The position numbers were made by a program, and so were the translations under genes. From the NCBI GenBank assembly GCA_041389725.1, contig JAWKRG010000005.1, positions 496,001 to 560,000 of the forward strand: DNA of 64,000 nt, in the 5' to 3' direction. The notes under the pieces were generated by a model. That model ran no database searches, was not told the DNA's origin, and saw only the letters and a program-made list of their open reading frames with translations. Positions 34,398 through 43,326 of the stretch are shown here, one piece after another (positions within the stretch are counted from its first letter, which is position 1; every line of letters begins with the position of its first letter). Source of the stretch: Polyangiaceae bacterium. Lineage in GTDB: Bacteria > Myxococcota_A > Polyangia > Polyangiales > Polyangiaceae.

Positions 34398-34775
34398 CTA
34401 CTTCACTTCCTGACAGCTCCAGCGCACGTCGTCGATGCGCCAGCTCTGTTTGCAGGTCTCGGCGCTTGCGGTCTCGGAGCCGCTGCCGTTGGCATCGATG
34501 GTGAAGCGGCTGCTCCCGGGTTTGCGACTCGTCACCTGGCCCTTGTCGCTCTCGCAGGTCAGCACCCACGACAGGGAGCAAGTGAGCTTCTTGTCACAGC
34601 TACTGGAGGCCTCGAACAGCAGTCCCTTTTCCAGGTCGCTCTTCTGAAAGCCGATGCAATCGCTGGCGCTGGGGTCGGCCGCGGCTTGGCTCACGGACAG
34701 CCTCGCGGCGTCCGTCTTGCCAAAGGACAGCAGGCCAAAAGAAAGCGCAAAAACCCCAGCAACGATCCGTCGCAT
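34398..34775 (-). CDS. Small secreted Cys-containing protein
   Basis: A 125-residue exported protein. GAGGAGG lies 6 bases before the ATG at 34775, which decides that start over the ATG at 34781, which it directly abuts. The signal peptide ends near KTDA. The mature part has seven cysteines (CIGFQ, SSCDKKLTCSLSWVLTCESD, TCKQSWRIDDVRWSCQE), suggesting disulfide bonds. Family unknown. Divergent from purC. Confidence 0.75.
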   Translation of the reverse strand: MRRIVAGVFALSFGLLSFGKTDAARLSVSQAAADPSASDCIGFQKSDLEKGLLFEASSSCDKKLTCSLSWVLTCESDKGQVTSRKPGSSRFTIDANGSGSETASAETCKQSWRIDDVRWSCQEVK

Positions 34776-34941
34776 GATCATCCTCCTCGGGCTCTCGCCC
34801 GGACTCGATTGCGTCCCTGCCTCGCGGGCCAACGGGACAACGGATGCTCTGACAACGGCCTTGCCCCCGGGTTCCAAAGAATTTTCAGTTCGGTCCACCC
34901 GCGGCGGTCACGAGCGAAAAAAAGGGGAGTACCCTGCCGCC

Positions 34942-35916
34942 GTGCCCCTCTCGGATGCCGCCCTGCGCCAGGCCCTGAACCATCCCCTCACGGCGACGGA
35001 CTTCCCCCAACTGGGAAAGAAGTACGAAGGCAAGGTTCGCGACAACTACACCTTGCCCGATGGCCGTCGCGTCATCATCGTCACGGATCGCATCAGCGCT
35101 TTCGACCGCGTGCTCGGAACCCTGCCGCTCAAGGGGCAGCTGCTCAATCGCATCGCCGCCTGGTGGTTCGAGCAGAGCAAGCACGTTGCCGACAACCACT
35201 TGATCTCCGTGCCCGACGCCAACGCCATGCTGGTGAAGGAGTGCACGCCCCTGCCCGTGGAGATGGTGGTGCGCGCCTATCTGACTGGCACCACCTCCAC
35301 CAGCATTTGGGTGCACTACGAAGAGGGCGCGCGCACCTTCTGTGGTCACGACTTGCCCGAAGGTCTGCGCAAACACGAGCGCTTGCCGAAGCCCATCATC
35401 ACGCCGAGCACCAAAGCCGCGAAGGGTGGGCACGACGTGTCTGCCAGTCGCGAAGAGATCCTGAAGCTGACGGGCATGGCTGCCGCGGAGTTCGACGAAG
35501 CCGCGGCGATGGCCCAAGCGCTGTTCGCCTTCGGGCAAAAGGTGTGCGACGAGCGCGGGCTCATCTTGGTCGACACCAAGTACGAACTGGGCCGCACCGC
35601 CGACGGCAAGCTCGTCCTGATCGACGAGATCCACACCCCCGACTCGTCGCGCTACTGGTTCAAGGACAGCTACGAACAGAAGATGTCCGCCGGCGAAGAT
35701 CCCGAAAGCTTCGACAAGGAGCACGTGCGCCGCTTTCTCGCAGCCCAAGGTTTCCGCGGCGATGGACCCATTCCGCCCATTCCCGACGACGTGCGCATGG
35801 AGGCGAGTCGCCGCTACTGCGTCGCCATCGAAACGATCATGGCCGCGCCCTTCGAGCCAGATCTGGAAGCCCCCGGCCCCCGCCTCGCCAAACACCTGGC
35901 CCCCCTCGGCGCCTAG
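34942..35916 (+). CDS. purC: SAICAR synthase (PurC)
   Basis: A 324-residue phosphoribosylaminoimidazole-succinocarboxamide synthase, the purine-biosynthesis step that couples CAIR to aspartate using ATP. Landmarks are GKKYEGKVRDNYTLPDGRR (ATP loop), TDRISAFDRVLGTLPLKGQL, VEMVVRAYLTGTTSTSIWVH, ILVDTKYELG and LIDEIHTPDSSRYW. Length and the TSTSIW insert resemble the longer, yeast-type form more than the roughly 240-residue E. coli form. The GTG at 34942 was chosen because the domain starts directly after it; a purine-rich AAAGGGGAG lies about 12 bases upstream. Confidence 0.95.
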   Translation: MPLSDAALRQALNHPLTATDFPQLGKKYEGKVRDNYTLPDGRRVIIVTDRISAFDRVLGTLPLKGQLLNRIAAWWFEQSKHVADNHLISVPDANAMLVKECTPLPVEMVVRAYLTGTTSTSIWVHYEEGARTFCGHDLPEGLRKHERLPKPIITPSTKAAKGGHDVSASREEILKLTGMAAAEFDEAAAMAQALFAFGQKVCDERGLILVDTKYELGRTADGKLVLIDEIHTPDSSRYWFKDSYEQKMSAGEDPESFDKEHVRRFLAAQGFRGDGPIPPIPDDVRMEASRRYCVAIETIMAAPFEPDLEAPGPRLAKHLAPLGA

Positions 35917-35987
35917 CGTCCTGCTGCCATTTCCATTGCAGTTGCCGCTACGGCCTGCACTCGAATCGAGTCCGGGCCGAACCCGTC

Positions 35988-37418
35988 TCAGAAGCTGGAG
36001 GGACGGAACAGCTCCTCGAGTCGGACCTCTTTCGCCACCAGCTCTCGAGAGTACTGATTGGGGCGCAGCCCTCGCCGTGTGACCAGTGTGAGGAAGAGCG
36101 ACTTGCGGGTCCCGCTGACCTCGCGGAAGACGCTCAGCTTGCGCCGGAGATCTGCAGCGTAGCGCTTGTCGATGACGAAGAGGTCGTCCGTCAGCTTCAT
36201 TTCGCAGACGTTGATGCAGTCGTCTCGACGATCGATCAGCAGGTCGATCTGCGCCCCTTGTTCATCGGGGCCGCGCGCTTGATGAAACCACGTCGACTCG
36301 GTCGTTTCGACGCCGGCGATGCCCAGTGCCGTCTTGAGCTGGGCCAAGTGCTTGATGCAGATGCTCTCGAAGGTCGTGCCGCTCCACGCAGTCCAGGCGG
36401 GTGAGTTGCGGCGGGTCAGCCAGTCTTCACCTGCGCGGCGTCGATCGAGCCAGCGCAGATGGAACGACGAGAACTCGTCCGCAAGGCGATACACGCTGTC
36501 GCGGACGTCTCTGCCGAAGGACCCTACCCGCAACAGAAACCCGGATTCCTCCAGTTCCTCGAGCAACGTCGTGGTCCCGCCTCCCGTCGACAGGCCCGCG
36601 GCCTCGATCAGCTCGCCCCGGGTCATTCCGCTCTTCTTTCGCGCCAGCGCCCGCACGATGCCTTGATGACGCTCCGAATGTTCGAAGAGCGACGCGAACA
36701 GCTTGCCAAACTCGTCACGCAGAAGGCCGCTTCGTGAAAAACAGATGCGGTCGATGGCTTGTGCGGCCGATTCCCCACGGTCCACTTCTCGCAAGTAGAA
36801 GGGGACGCCCCCGAGGGCCATGTAGAGTTCCAGAGTCTGATGGATGCTCGACTCTGCTCCGCCGCGGTTCAGGAACTCATGTGCTTCCGCCAGGGTAAAC
36901 GGGTCGACTCGAATCGATGCGGTGACCCGATTGTGCAATCCCCCCTTTGCGTGCAGGAGCTTCTGAATCATCCACGACGCCGCTGAGCCGCAGACCACGA
37001 CCACGAGCCACTTCTGCTTGCTGGCCCAGGCGTTCCAGAAGTGCTCGAAGGCACGCAAGAACCCGGAGCGCCGTGATGCCAACCACGGCAACTCGTCGAG
37101 AAACACGACCTGCCGATGCCCGGCAGCTGGTTCGAGAAACTGCCTCAGCTGAGCAAAGGCTTCGCCCCAGTTGCTCGGCCGATTCATGTCGGAGGCTCCG
37201 GCTGCACGGAGCGCCAGCTGAAAGTTCTGGAGTTGCTCGCGCAGGGTTGCTTGGTAGCTTCCCGTGAGTTCGAAGCTGATCTGATCGCCGAAGAACTCCC
37301 GCACGAGGTAGGTCTTGCCGACGCGTCGTCGGCCGTAGATCGCGACCAGCTCAGGGGCGTTCGAGTCGAGACTGCGGCGCAGCCTGCTCTGCTCGACAGC
37401 CCGTCCGACGATGTTCAT
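35988..37418 (-). CDS. ATPase of the archaeal-ATPase/DUF234 type
   Basis: A 476-residue P-loop ATPase with Walker A GRRRVGKT (29-36), Walker B VVFLDE (105-110) and an arginine-rich sensor region. A winged-helix-like segment follows (LARKKSGMTRGELIEAAGLS). The C-terminal domain (about 330-450) shows AQIDLLIDRRDDCINVCEMK, the D-x(n)-E-x-K pattern of PD-(D/E)XK nuclease-like folds (DUF234). These proteins are widespread in archaea and scattered in bacteria, often by horizontal transfer; their function is unsettled. A perfect inverted repeat lies directly upstream. Confidence 0.85.
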   Translation of the reverse strand: MNIVGRAVEQSRLRRSLDSNAPELVAIYGRRRVGKTYLVREFFGDQISFELTGSYQATLREQLQNFQLALRAAGASDMNRPSNWGEAFAQLRQFLEPAAGHRQVVFLDELPWLASRRSGFLRAFEHFWNAWASKQKWLVVVVCGSAASWMIQKLLHAKGGLHNRVTASIRVDPFTLAEAHEFLNRGGAESSIHQTLELYMALGGVPFYLREVDRGESAAQAIDRICFSRSGLLRDEFGKLFASLFEHSERHQGIVRALARKKSGMTRGELIEAAGLSTGGGTTTLLEELEESGFLLRVGSFGRDVRDSVYRLADEFSSFHLRWLDRRRAGEDWLTRRNSPAWTAWSGTTFESICIKHLAQLKTALGIAGVETTESTWFHQARGPDEQGAQIDLLIDRRDDCINVCEMKLTDDLFVIDKRYAADLRRKLSVFREVSGTRKSLFLTLVTRRGLRPNQYSRELVAKEVRLEELFRPSSF

Positions 37419-37450
37419 GGCGCCTCTCCTCGCTGGCGGCTCCAGCTATT

Positions 37451-37485
37451 TAGCCATATCATAGCCAAGAATGAAGATATGGCTA
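37451..37485. promoter_or_regulatory. Inverted repeat upstream of the ATPase gene
   Basis: TAGCCATATC (37451-37460) and GATATGGCTA (37476-37485) are perfect 10-bp arms around a 15-base centre, 33 bases before the ATPase start. The patch is AT-rich. A dimeric repressor operator is the likeliest reading. Confidence 0.65.
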
Positions 37486-37607
37486 GGTAACTAGCATAAA
37501 TCGCCATACCGAGCATTGCGGCATGAATACGGCGGAATATGAGCTCAGCCGCCAAGGCTGGGCGCATCTCCCCAGCCGACTTGTCGGCCTCAGGGGTCTA
37601 GGGCGCT

Positions 37608-37643
37608 GCGACGCGCAGCGGCTACTCAAGCGCTGCGCGTCGC
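37608..37643. other. 13-bp perfect hairpin
   Basis: GCGACGCGCAGCG (37608-37620) pairs with CGCTGCGCGTCGC (37631-37643) around a 10-base loop, 47 bases before the DUF4272 gene. It is followed by GTGTGTTC rather than a T run, so either a terminator or a leader hairpin is possible. Confidence 0.6.
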
Positions 37644-37689
37644 GTGTGTTCTATCCGTCCTGGATCCGTGCTGGGCTTCACGCATCGCC

Positions 37690-38712
37690 ATGTCGCTCCT
37701 GGTCAACGCCTATTCCACCCTCGTCGATCCTCCGGCGCTCGACTTTCCGCATCAGCTGAACAACCGACGGGATCTGAGCGACCCAGAGCTTGCCCCGCAC
37801 CTCAATGGATTCGTCGGCTTCATCATGCGAGAGCGGCCGCAGATGACGGCAACCCTCTACGCGACGATGCGGCACATCCAGCGCGTGCGGAATCATCTTT
37901 CGTTCAACTTGGAGGAGGAAGCGCTGGATGCCCTGAGCCACTGGGCGTGGGAGGCCAACGCGATCTTGTTCATGAGGGACGGCACCGTGCTCAATCCAGG
38001 GGGGCGTGAACTGGTGGACTCGAGCGGCGTGCCTCACGAAGCGGAACTCCCGTACCCCAAAGACGCGCTCGAGCGACGCGAACGGACGAGCCAGCGGCTG
38101 GCGGAGCTCGGCCTTGCGACCCCCGCGAGCCTGCCCCCGGTCGTGAGCGAGCGCGAAGTCGTTTTGCGTGATGCCCGCGACGTCGCGCACAGGATGTACT
38201 CGCTGCTGGCGGTCGCGGTGCGCGCGGAGTCCCTTGCGTCTGGCGAACCCCTGGAAGTCGCCGCGCTCCGCGAGAAGCTGCCCCTGGCCTTCGAGGCTCT
38301 GAGTCCGGTGGAGCAGGCGTTCTTGGACAGCGACGAGCCGGCGCAACAGGACGTGGTCAATCACGCCTGGCGCTACGAGGCGCTCTTCTTGCTGCAGTGG
38401 GCGCTGGGCCTCTTCGATGAGATGCCCATGCCGACCAAGATCTGCGATGTGCCGGCCGTTGCCGGGGCGCTGTTCGGCCGCAACGGGCGGGAAGTGCTGA
38501 AAGCGGCCAAGCTGCGTCCCACCTCGCAGATCCTGGACGTGCACGACTTGCTCTTCCGCCTGCACTGGCTGGCGCGGGAAGCGATTCACAACAAGAACGA
38601 GCCGCCTCCCGCAGAGCTCGACCCCGGCGTGATTCAAGAGCGCCGTCACGCCCTCGGCTGGCTCGTACAGTTCGAGGACGCCGATTGGGACGACGTAGAC
38701 ACTCCAACCTGA
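37690..38712 (+). CDS. DUF4272 domain protein
   Basis: A 340-residue soluble protein without signal peptide. The central and C-terminal part (VVLRDARDVAHRMYSLLAVA, RAESL, WRYEALFLLQWALGLFDEMP, LDVHDLLFRLHWLAREA, VIQERRHALGWL) matches the conserved pattern of DUF4272 proteins, whose role is unknown. They are often found in lists of toxin-immunity or accessory genes, but no toxin is adjacent here. The gene stands alone after a strong hairpin. Confidence 0.8.
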   Translation: MSLLVNAYSTLVDPPALDFPHQLNNRRDLSDPELAPHLNGFVGFIMRERPQMTATLYATMRHIQRVRNHLSFNLEEEALDALSHWAWEANAILFMRDGTVLNPGGRELVDSSGVPHEAELPYPKDALERRERTSQRLAELGLATPASLPPVVSEREVVLRDARDVAHRMYSLLAVAVRAESLASGEPLEVAALREKLPLAFEALSPVEQAFLDSDEPAQQDVVNHAWRYEALFLLQWALGLFDEMPMPTKICDVPAVAGALFGRNGREVLKAAKLRPTSQILDVHDLLFRLHWLAREAIHNKNEPPPAELDPGVIQERRHALGWLVQFEDADWDDVDTPT

Positions 38713-38722
38713 GCGTCGCGCA

Positions 38723-39409
38723 TCAGTTCGGGCACGCGATTGGGCCCGAGTGGCACACGGCGACGGAGCCGTCGAAGGCGCCGTTCTTCTCGGGCGCGCA
38801 GTAGCCATTCGGGCAATCGCTGTCCTTGCGACAACCGTTACTCGGATAGGTGCAGTAGAGCCCGCGTGCGGCACCACAGCACGAGTCGCGCAGCAGGATG
38901 CACTTGCCGCCGGGTTCGCGCGTGCACTCGCCGTCGAGCAGGCAATTCACAGGCATGCAGCCCGCGACCTTGTAGTCGAGGGCGCCCGCAGGCACGCAGA
39001 CCTTTCTTCCTTCGCGAGTACACCCGGCGTTGGATTGGCACTGGTCCTCGGCGCAGCTGTTCGAGGGTTGGGGTTCAGCACCACCGCAGAACTGGATCAA
39101 GGGCGAGGCCAAGCACTTGCCCGAGGCGCAGTCGGCCGTGCTGCAGCAAGTGTCAAGGCCCGGGTTGGTGCACTCTGTCGCTTCGACGACCGGCATCTTG
39201 CATACGCGATAGCCCCCCGGTGACAGCTCCACGCACACGCCGGGGGCGCACTCCGCGTCCGTCGAACACTCCCCGGAGTTCTGGCCGCTAGCGCCGCCGC
39301 TGCCCGCGTCCGTCCCGCCGCTGCCGCTCGCGCCACCATCCGACTTGGCGGAACCGCCGCATCCAACAAGCAGCAAAGCAGCCACCACCACCGCGACACG
39401 GGGTTGCAT
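38723..39409 (-). CDS. Cys-rich secreted lipoprotein
   Basis: A 228-residue lipoprotein (lipobox LLLVGCGG) with a short Gly/Ser linker. It is followed by about 170 residues containing over 25 cysteines in repeated C-x(5)-C-x(3-4)-C patterns (CSTDAECAPGVC, CCSTADCASGKC, CRKDSDCPNGYC). These resemble disulfide-stabilised EGF/Dickkopf-like repeats common in myxobacterial surface proteins. Stop-to-stop distance to the convergent DUF4272 gene is only 10 bases. Confidence 0.78.
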   Translation of the reverse strand: MQPRVAVVVAALLLVGCGGSAKSDGGASGSGGTDAGSGGASGQNSGECSTDAECAPGVCVELSPGGYRVCKMPVVEATECTNPGLDTCCSTADCASGKCLASPLIQFCGGAEPQPSNSCAEDQCQSNAGCTREGRKVCVPAGALDYKVAGCMPVNCLLDGECTREPGGKCILLRDSCCGAARGLYCTYPSNGCRKDSDCPNGYCAPEKNGAFDGSVAVCHSGPIACPN

Positions 39410-39527
39410 CGCTCGTTTATGCCACGACCCCGGGAGGGGCGGTCCACCCTAGTCGAGCGACGCACCAGCTCGACGACAATACAAAATTAAGGTTGCTTTA
39501 TAGTCTTTAAACGCTACTTTATTTTCC

Positions 39528-39845
39528 ATGGCGAAGCGCACTCCGCCGGTGTTTCCTGGCGCACGAAGACAACTCGTGGCGTTGGGGGTACGGCTCAGCG
39601 CCGCGCGCAAGCGCCGTCGGATGACTCAGAACACCCTGGCCGTGCGCGCCGGCATCTCGGTGCCAACGCTTCGCAAGCTGGAAAGCGGAGACGCTGGGGT
39701 CAGCCTGGCAGCGGTCCTTCGGATTCTGCAGGTGCTCGGTCTTTCGGCTGACATCGATCGACTGGCCGCAGACGATGAGCTCGGGCGCCGACTGCAGGAC
39801 ATCCAGCAAAAGGGAGCGCCGCGCGGCAGAGGGGCCAAGACATGA
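39528..39845 (+). CDS. hipB: HipB-type XRE antitoxin/repressor
   Basis: A 105-residue helix-turn-helix protein. The XRE domain covers about residues 18-75 (LGVRLSAARKRRRMTQNTLA, AGISVPTLRKLESGDAGVSL). It directly precedes and overlaps hipA by ATGA. It should neutralise HipA and repress the operon. The upstream 55 bases are the most AT-rich stretch nearby and carry a TATAGT box (39499-39504), the probable promoter/operator region. Confidence 0.88.
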   Translation: MAKRTPPVFPGARRQLVALGVRLSAARKRRRMTQNTLAVRAGISVPTLRKLESGDAGVSLAAVLRILQVLGLSADIDRLAADDELGRRLQDIQQKGAPRGRGAKT

Positions 39846-41101
39846 GCGTGGATCAGGTGCAGGTCGAGTTGGACGACGCCGGGCTCGGCTTCGCGGTGGA
39901 CGTGGGGGTTCTATCGCGGGAGCGCAAAACCAGCGTCGAAGTAGTGCGGTTCGCGTACTCGCAGGCCTATCTCGAGGACACTGCGAAGGCATTCGCCATC
40001 GATCCGGAACTTTCACTCTTCCCTGGGGACTTCTTTGCGCGACGCTCCAACCGGCTTTTCGGCATCTTTCGAGACACTGCACCGGACCGCTGGGGCCGCG
40101 TCCTGATGGAGCGTCGCGAAGCGCTCGACGCACACCGTGCACAGCGGAAGCCACGCTGGCTAAGCGAGTGGGATTTCCTGCTCGGCGTCTCGGACTTTGC
40201 GCGCGTGGGGGCGCTTCGGTTGCGCGAGGTCGGTGACGAAAAGCGGTACCTGGATCACCGCGCCCTTGGCGTACCGCCGGCGACGCGGCTCCGCGAGCTC
40301 GAGGCCATTTGCCTTGCGCTGGACGAAGCGGGAAGCGAGGAACGTTCGGAGTATGAGAGCTGGCTACGCCAGCTTCTGGCTCCCGGCAGCAGCCTGGGTG
40401 GAGCGCGTCCAAAGGCGACGTATTCAGCGACCGACGGAACGCTTTGGATCGCGAAATTCCCCGCGAAGCAGGACCGCCACGACGTAGGTGCCTGGGAGTT
40501 CTTGGCGCACGAGCTGGCCGAACGGGCGAAGCTGCGCGTGCCGCAGGCTGATTGCCTCAAGCTAACGGCCGCGCACCACACCTTCGCCGTGCGGCGCTTC
40601 GATCGTTCCGCCGCCGGACGGCACCTGTACATGTCCGCCATGACGGCGCTGCAGTTGGATGACGGGGACTCCGCAAGCTACTTGGACGTCGCACAAGCGC
40701 TGCAAGACCTTGGCGATCCCGAAACTCTCGCCGAGGATCTCGCGGAGCTGTATCGCCGATTGGTGTTCAACGTGCTCGTTGGCAATCGCGACGATCATTT
40801 GCGAAACCACGGGTTCCTGCGCGGTGCCGACGGGTGGCGGCTCGCGCCGGCGTTCGATCTCAATCCGAATCCCGACAAAAGCGAGCACGCCCTGACTTTG
40901 GACGAGACAACCGCGCGCCCGAGCGTCGCCGCGGTGCGGGCCACTAGCGAGCTATACCGGCTCTCGAGCGCCGGCGCGGCTCGTATCGAGACTGAAGTTC
41001 GTGCGGCTTTCGACGACTGGCGTCACATGGCGCGGCAGATAGGGATCCCGCGCCATGAGATCGAGCGGCTCTCGGCAGTGATCGACCCGGCCAGGGAGTG
41101 A
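39842..41101 (+). CDS. hipA: HipA-family Ser/Thr kinase toxin
   Basis: A 419-residue toxin kinase. The N-terminal HipA_1 subdomain spans about 1-130 (RRSNRLFGIFRDTAPDRWGR). Kinase landmarks are the P-loop-like GGARPKA (186-192), ATP-site Lys205 in WIAKFP, the catalytic loop GNRDDHLRN (314-322) and the metal-binding Asp339 in PAFDLNP. All are present, so the toxin looks active. HipA of E. coli phosphorylates glutamyl-tRNA synthetase and causes persistence; the target here is unknown. Confidence 0.9.
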   Translation: MSVDQVQVELDDAGLGFAVDVGVLSRERKTSVEVVRFAYSQAYLEDTAKAFAIDPELSLFPGDFFARRSNRLFGIFRDTAPDRWGRVLMERREALDAHRAQRKPRWLSEWDFLLGVSDFARVGALRLREVGDEKRYLDHRALGVPPATRLRELEAICLALDEAGSEERSEYESWLRQLLAPGSSLGGARPKATYSATDGTLWIAKFPAKQDRHDVGAWEFLAHELAERAKLRVPQADCLKLTAAHHTFAVRRFDRSAAGRHLYMSAMTALQLDDGDSASYLDVAQALQDLGDPETLAEDLAELYRRLVFNVLVGNRDDHLRNHGFLRGADGWRLAPAFDLNPNPDKSEHALTLDETTARPSVAAVRATSELYRLSSAGAARIETEVRAAFDDWRHMARQIGIPRHEIERLSAVIDPARE

Positions 41102-41151
41102 CGCCGGCCTACTCGAGGCAACCGACGGCACGCCGCGCGAGGCTCAGCGTG

Positions 41152-43326
41152 TCATTGCAGCGTTTGGCCGGGGTTCGGTTCGCCGGGGCTCGCGGCGACT
41201 CCGCTGGCCCAGCTGAAGGACGCGTAGGCGGAGCCGCTGCCGGTGAGCGACAGGCTCTGTCCGGCCGGTGAGGTGCTGATCTCGAACACGCCGATGTCCG
41301 TGGAGGCCATGCCTTTGGCTGCGCCGTTGGTGGGCGTGAAGCTGCCCTCGTAGGACAAGAACTGCACCACTTCGCCCTGGGCGTTGACGAGCGCCACGCC
41401 GTCGGGCTGGCCTTGAGTGTCGGTGCCGCCGTTCTGAATGCCGCTGACCGGAAGCCACAGCGTGCCCGCGTTGCCCTGTTGCTTGGGCAAGCTGCCCTCG
41501 AGCATCACGGTGCGGTAGGCGCGAAGCTGTCCCGGCGAGCCGTTGTAGAAGACGACGGTGTAACCGGTGAGATCCACGCCGGCCGTGCCAGCGATCTCGA
41601 CGCCCTCACCCGTGTCCGCGCCGTCGTTGTCGTAGTGGATCTCGTTGATCCACACGCTGGGCTCGGTGGTCCCCGGATTCTCGCAGGAAAGCGACGCCGG
41701 CGCGCAGGACTTGCCGATCAGATCGTTGCCGTCGCGGATATCGAAGCACGTGTAGCCGCTGGGGCAATCGTTGTTCGACTCGCACTTCGTGCCGCAGTAC
41801 TTGCTGCCGTTGCCGTAGTCGTTGCAGCTGGAGTCGAAGCCACCGCAGTCGCTGCTGGTGCTGCAGGACTGGCACAGCCTGGAGAAGTCCGCGAAGGGGT
41901 TGAAGCGCGGGTTGTCGTCGATGCCGTGGACGCCGTAGATGGGCGTCATCCAGTACTCCTGGTTCAGCTTGCGAATGATCTCGCCGTACATCTGGGGCTT
42001 CAGCTGGCCGCCGGTCTGGTTGGAGACGGCGTCGACCAGCACCTTCGCCGTGCGGCCCTTGCCTGCAGCGTTGCTGAAGCTGCTGGTGGTGATCACGTCC
42101 ATGTCGACGCGGCCCTGCTTGACGGGATTGAGGTAGAGCGAGTCCGCGACCATGTACGTGTCGCAGCCGCTGGCGAGCACCACCTGGTAGAAGTTCTCGG
42201 GAATGCTCAGACCCGGCAGCTCCGAGTCGTCGAGCTCGCCGGCTTCGGTGACGTTCCAGTTCGCCAGCGCGAAACCATACTGCGGTCCAGCGTGGCCTTC
42301 GTAGATCACGACTTGGCGCTCGGCGAAGGCTTGGATCATCGCGTTCTTCATCTGCGAGGCGAAGCCGCTGTTGGCCGGATCGCCCTGACCGGGGTGCACC
42401 AGCAGCACCGAGACGGGCACGCTCTTGCCGTTGACCTGGATGGTCTTGGTGAAATCGCCCGAGTCGATCTTCAGCTCGTCGTAGCTGCCCACGGGGCTGG
42501 TGAAGCCGCGATCCGTCGTCAGCCAGCGATAGAGCTCCTTGGCGGTCTGCAGGTCGTAGCGACCGTCGTAGTAGTCCCAGCCCACGAAGATGCCGACTTT
42601 CAGCGCGCCGCCAGCCTTGGCGAGCTGCTCGTCGGAGAACAGCTTGTTGTACTCCAGGTAGGCATCGTTCGAGCGCGGGTAGGGCTTGATGCGAAGCGTG
42701 ATGGCTTCCTTCTCACCCGGGTAGGTCTCGGGCTTGTAGGCGTTGTAGGGGCTCTTGCGATACCACTCGCTGCCGGTGTCCATCTGCTTCAGCGTGGAGT
42801 TGGGCAGCACCGGGATCTCGAGGGTGAAGCAGCGATCCTCGCCGCAGGGCTCGGTGGGGATCTTGGTCAACAGATCAAACGGACCCGAGAGCTCACTGGT
42901 GAAGGTGTAGTCGAACTTGCCGTCCACGTCGGGAGTTCCCACTTCGAGAGACTCGTAGCTCTCGGGCCGGGTCATCGCCGTGAAGCCGCCCCAGTCCTCG
43001 TTGGCCGCTTCGTGCTTGTCGATGATGTACTGGTTGAGGAACCAAGCGATGGAGAAGTTCTTGAGCGTGATGGCTTCCATCGCGCAACGCTTCTGCGCGT
43101 CGGGCGACGACGGGTTCGCGCTGACGCAGCTCTGCTCCAGCGTTCCCCAGGTGGCGCCGGTCACGGTGTACTCTTGGCCCTCGGTGGAGAAGTAGTTGTC
43201 GGCCTTGCCGGGGGGCACCAGCGTGGCGCTGCCACTGCCGCCCTGTGCGGACGTCGCGTCGTCGCTGGAGCACGCGACGAGAGCGGGGAGTACTCCGAGT
43301 CCAACCAAGAGCAGCTTGCGCAACAT
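41152..43326 (-). CDS. Caspase/gingipain-like lipoprotein with lamin-tail domain
   Basis: A 724-residue surface lipoprotein (Cys19 in LPALVACS; ribosome site AAGGGA upstream of 43326). Residues about 240-480 look like a caspase-fold cysteine peptidase of the gingipain/C25 group. It carries VVIYEGHAGPQYG with candidate catalytic His345 and QVVLASGCDTYMVADS with candidate Cys388. Residues 485-548 form a Cys-rich EGF-like stretch. The C-terminal 165 residues (VWINEIHYDNDGADTGEGVE, DLTGYTVVFYNG, DGVALVNAQGEVVQFLSYEG) match the lamin-tail domain seen in secreted bacterial proteins. It probably acts outside the cell. Confidence 0.78.
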   Translation of the reverse strand: MLRKLLLVGLGVLPALVACSSDDATSAQGGSGSATLVPPGKADNYFSTEGQEYTVTGATWGTLEQSCVSANPSSPDAQKRCAMEAITLKNFSIAWFLNQYIIDKHEAANEDWGGFTAMTRPESYESLEVGTPDVDGKFDYTFTSELSGPFDLLTKIPTEPCGEDRCFTLEIPVLPNSTLKQMDTGSEWYRKSPYNAYKPETYPGEKEAITLRIKPYPRSNDAYLEYNKLFSDEQLAKAGGALKVGIFVGWDYYDGRYDLQTAKELYRWLTTDRGFTSPVGSYDELKIDSGDFTKTIQVNGKSVPVSVLLVHPGQGDPANSGFASQMKNAMIQAFAERQVVIYEGHAGPQYGFALANWNVTEAGELDDSELPGLSIPENFYQVVLASGCDTYMVADSLYLNPVKQGRVDMDVITTSSFSNAAGKGRTAKVLVDAVSNQTGGQLKPQMYGEIIRKLNQEYWMTPIYGVHGIDDNPRFNPFADFSRLCQSCSTSSDCGGFDSSCNDYGNGSKYCGTKCESNNDCPSGYTCFDIRDGNDLIGKSCAPASLSCENPGTTEPSVWINEIHYDNDGADTGEGVEIAGTAGVDLTGYTVVFYNGSPGQLRAYRTVMLEGSLPKQQGNAGTLWLPVSGIQNGGTDTQGQPDGVALVNAQGEVVQFLSYEGSFTPTNGAAKGMASTDIGVFEISTSPAGQSLSLTGSGSAYASFSWASGVAASPGEPNPGQTLQ

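Noticed and set aside
34885..35895. Long minus-strand reading frame opposite purC
   Set aside because: purC is certain from its motifs; the antisense frame shows only low-complexity His/Gly/Val composition.
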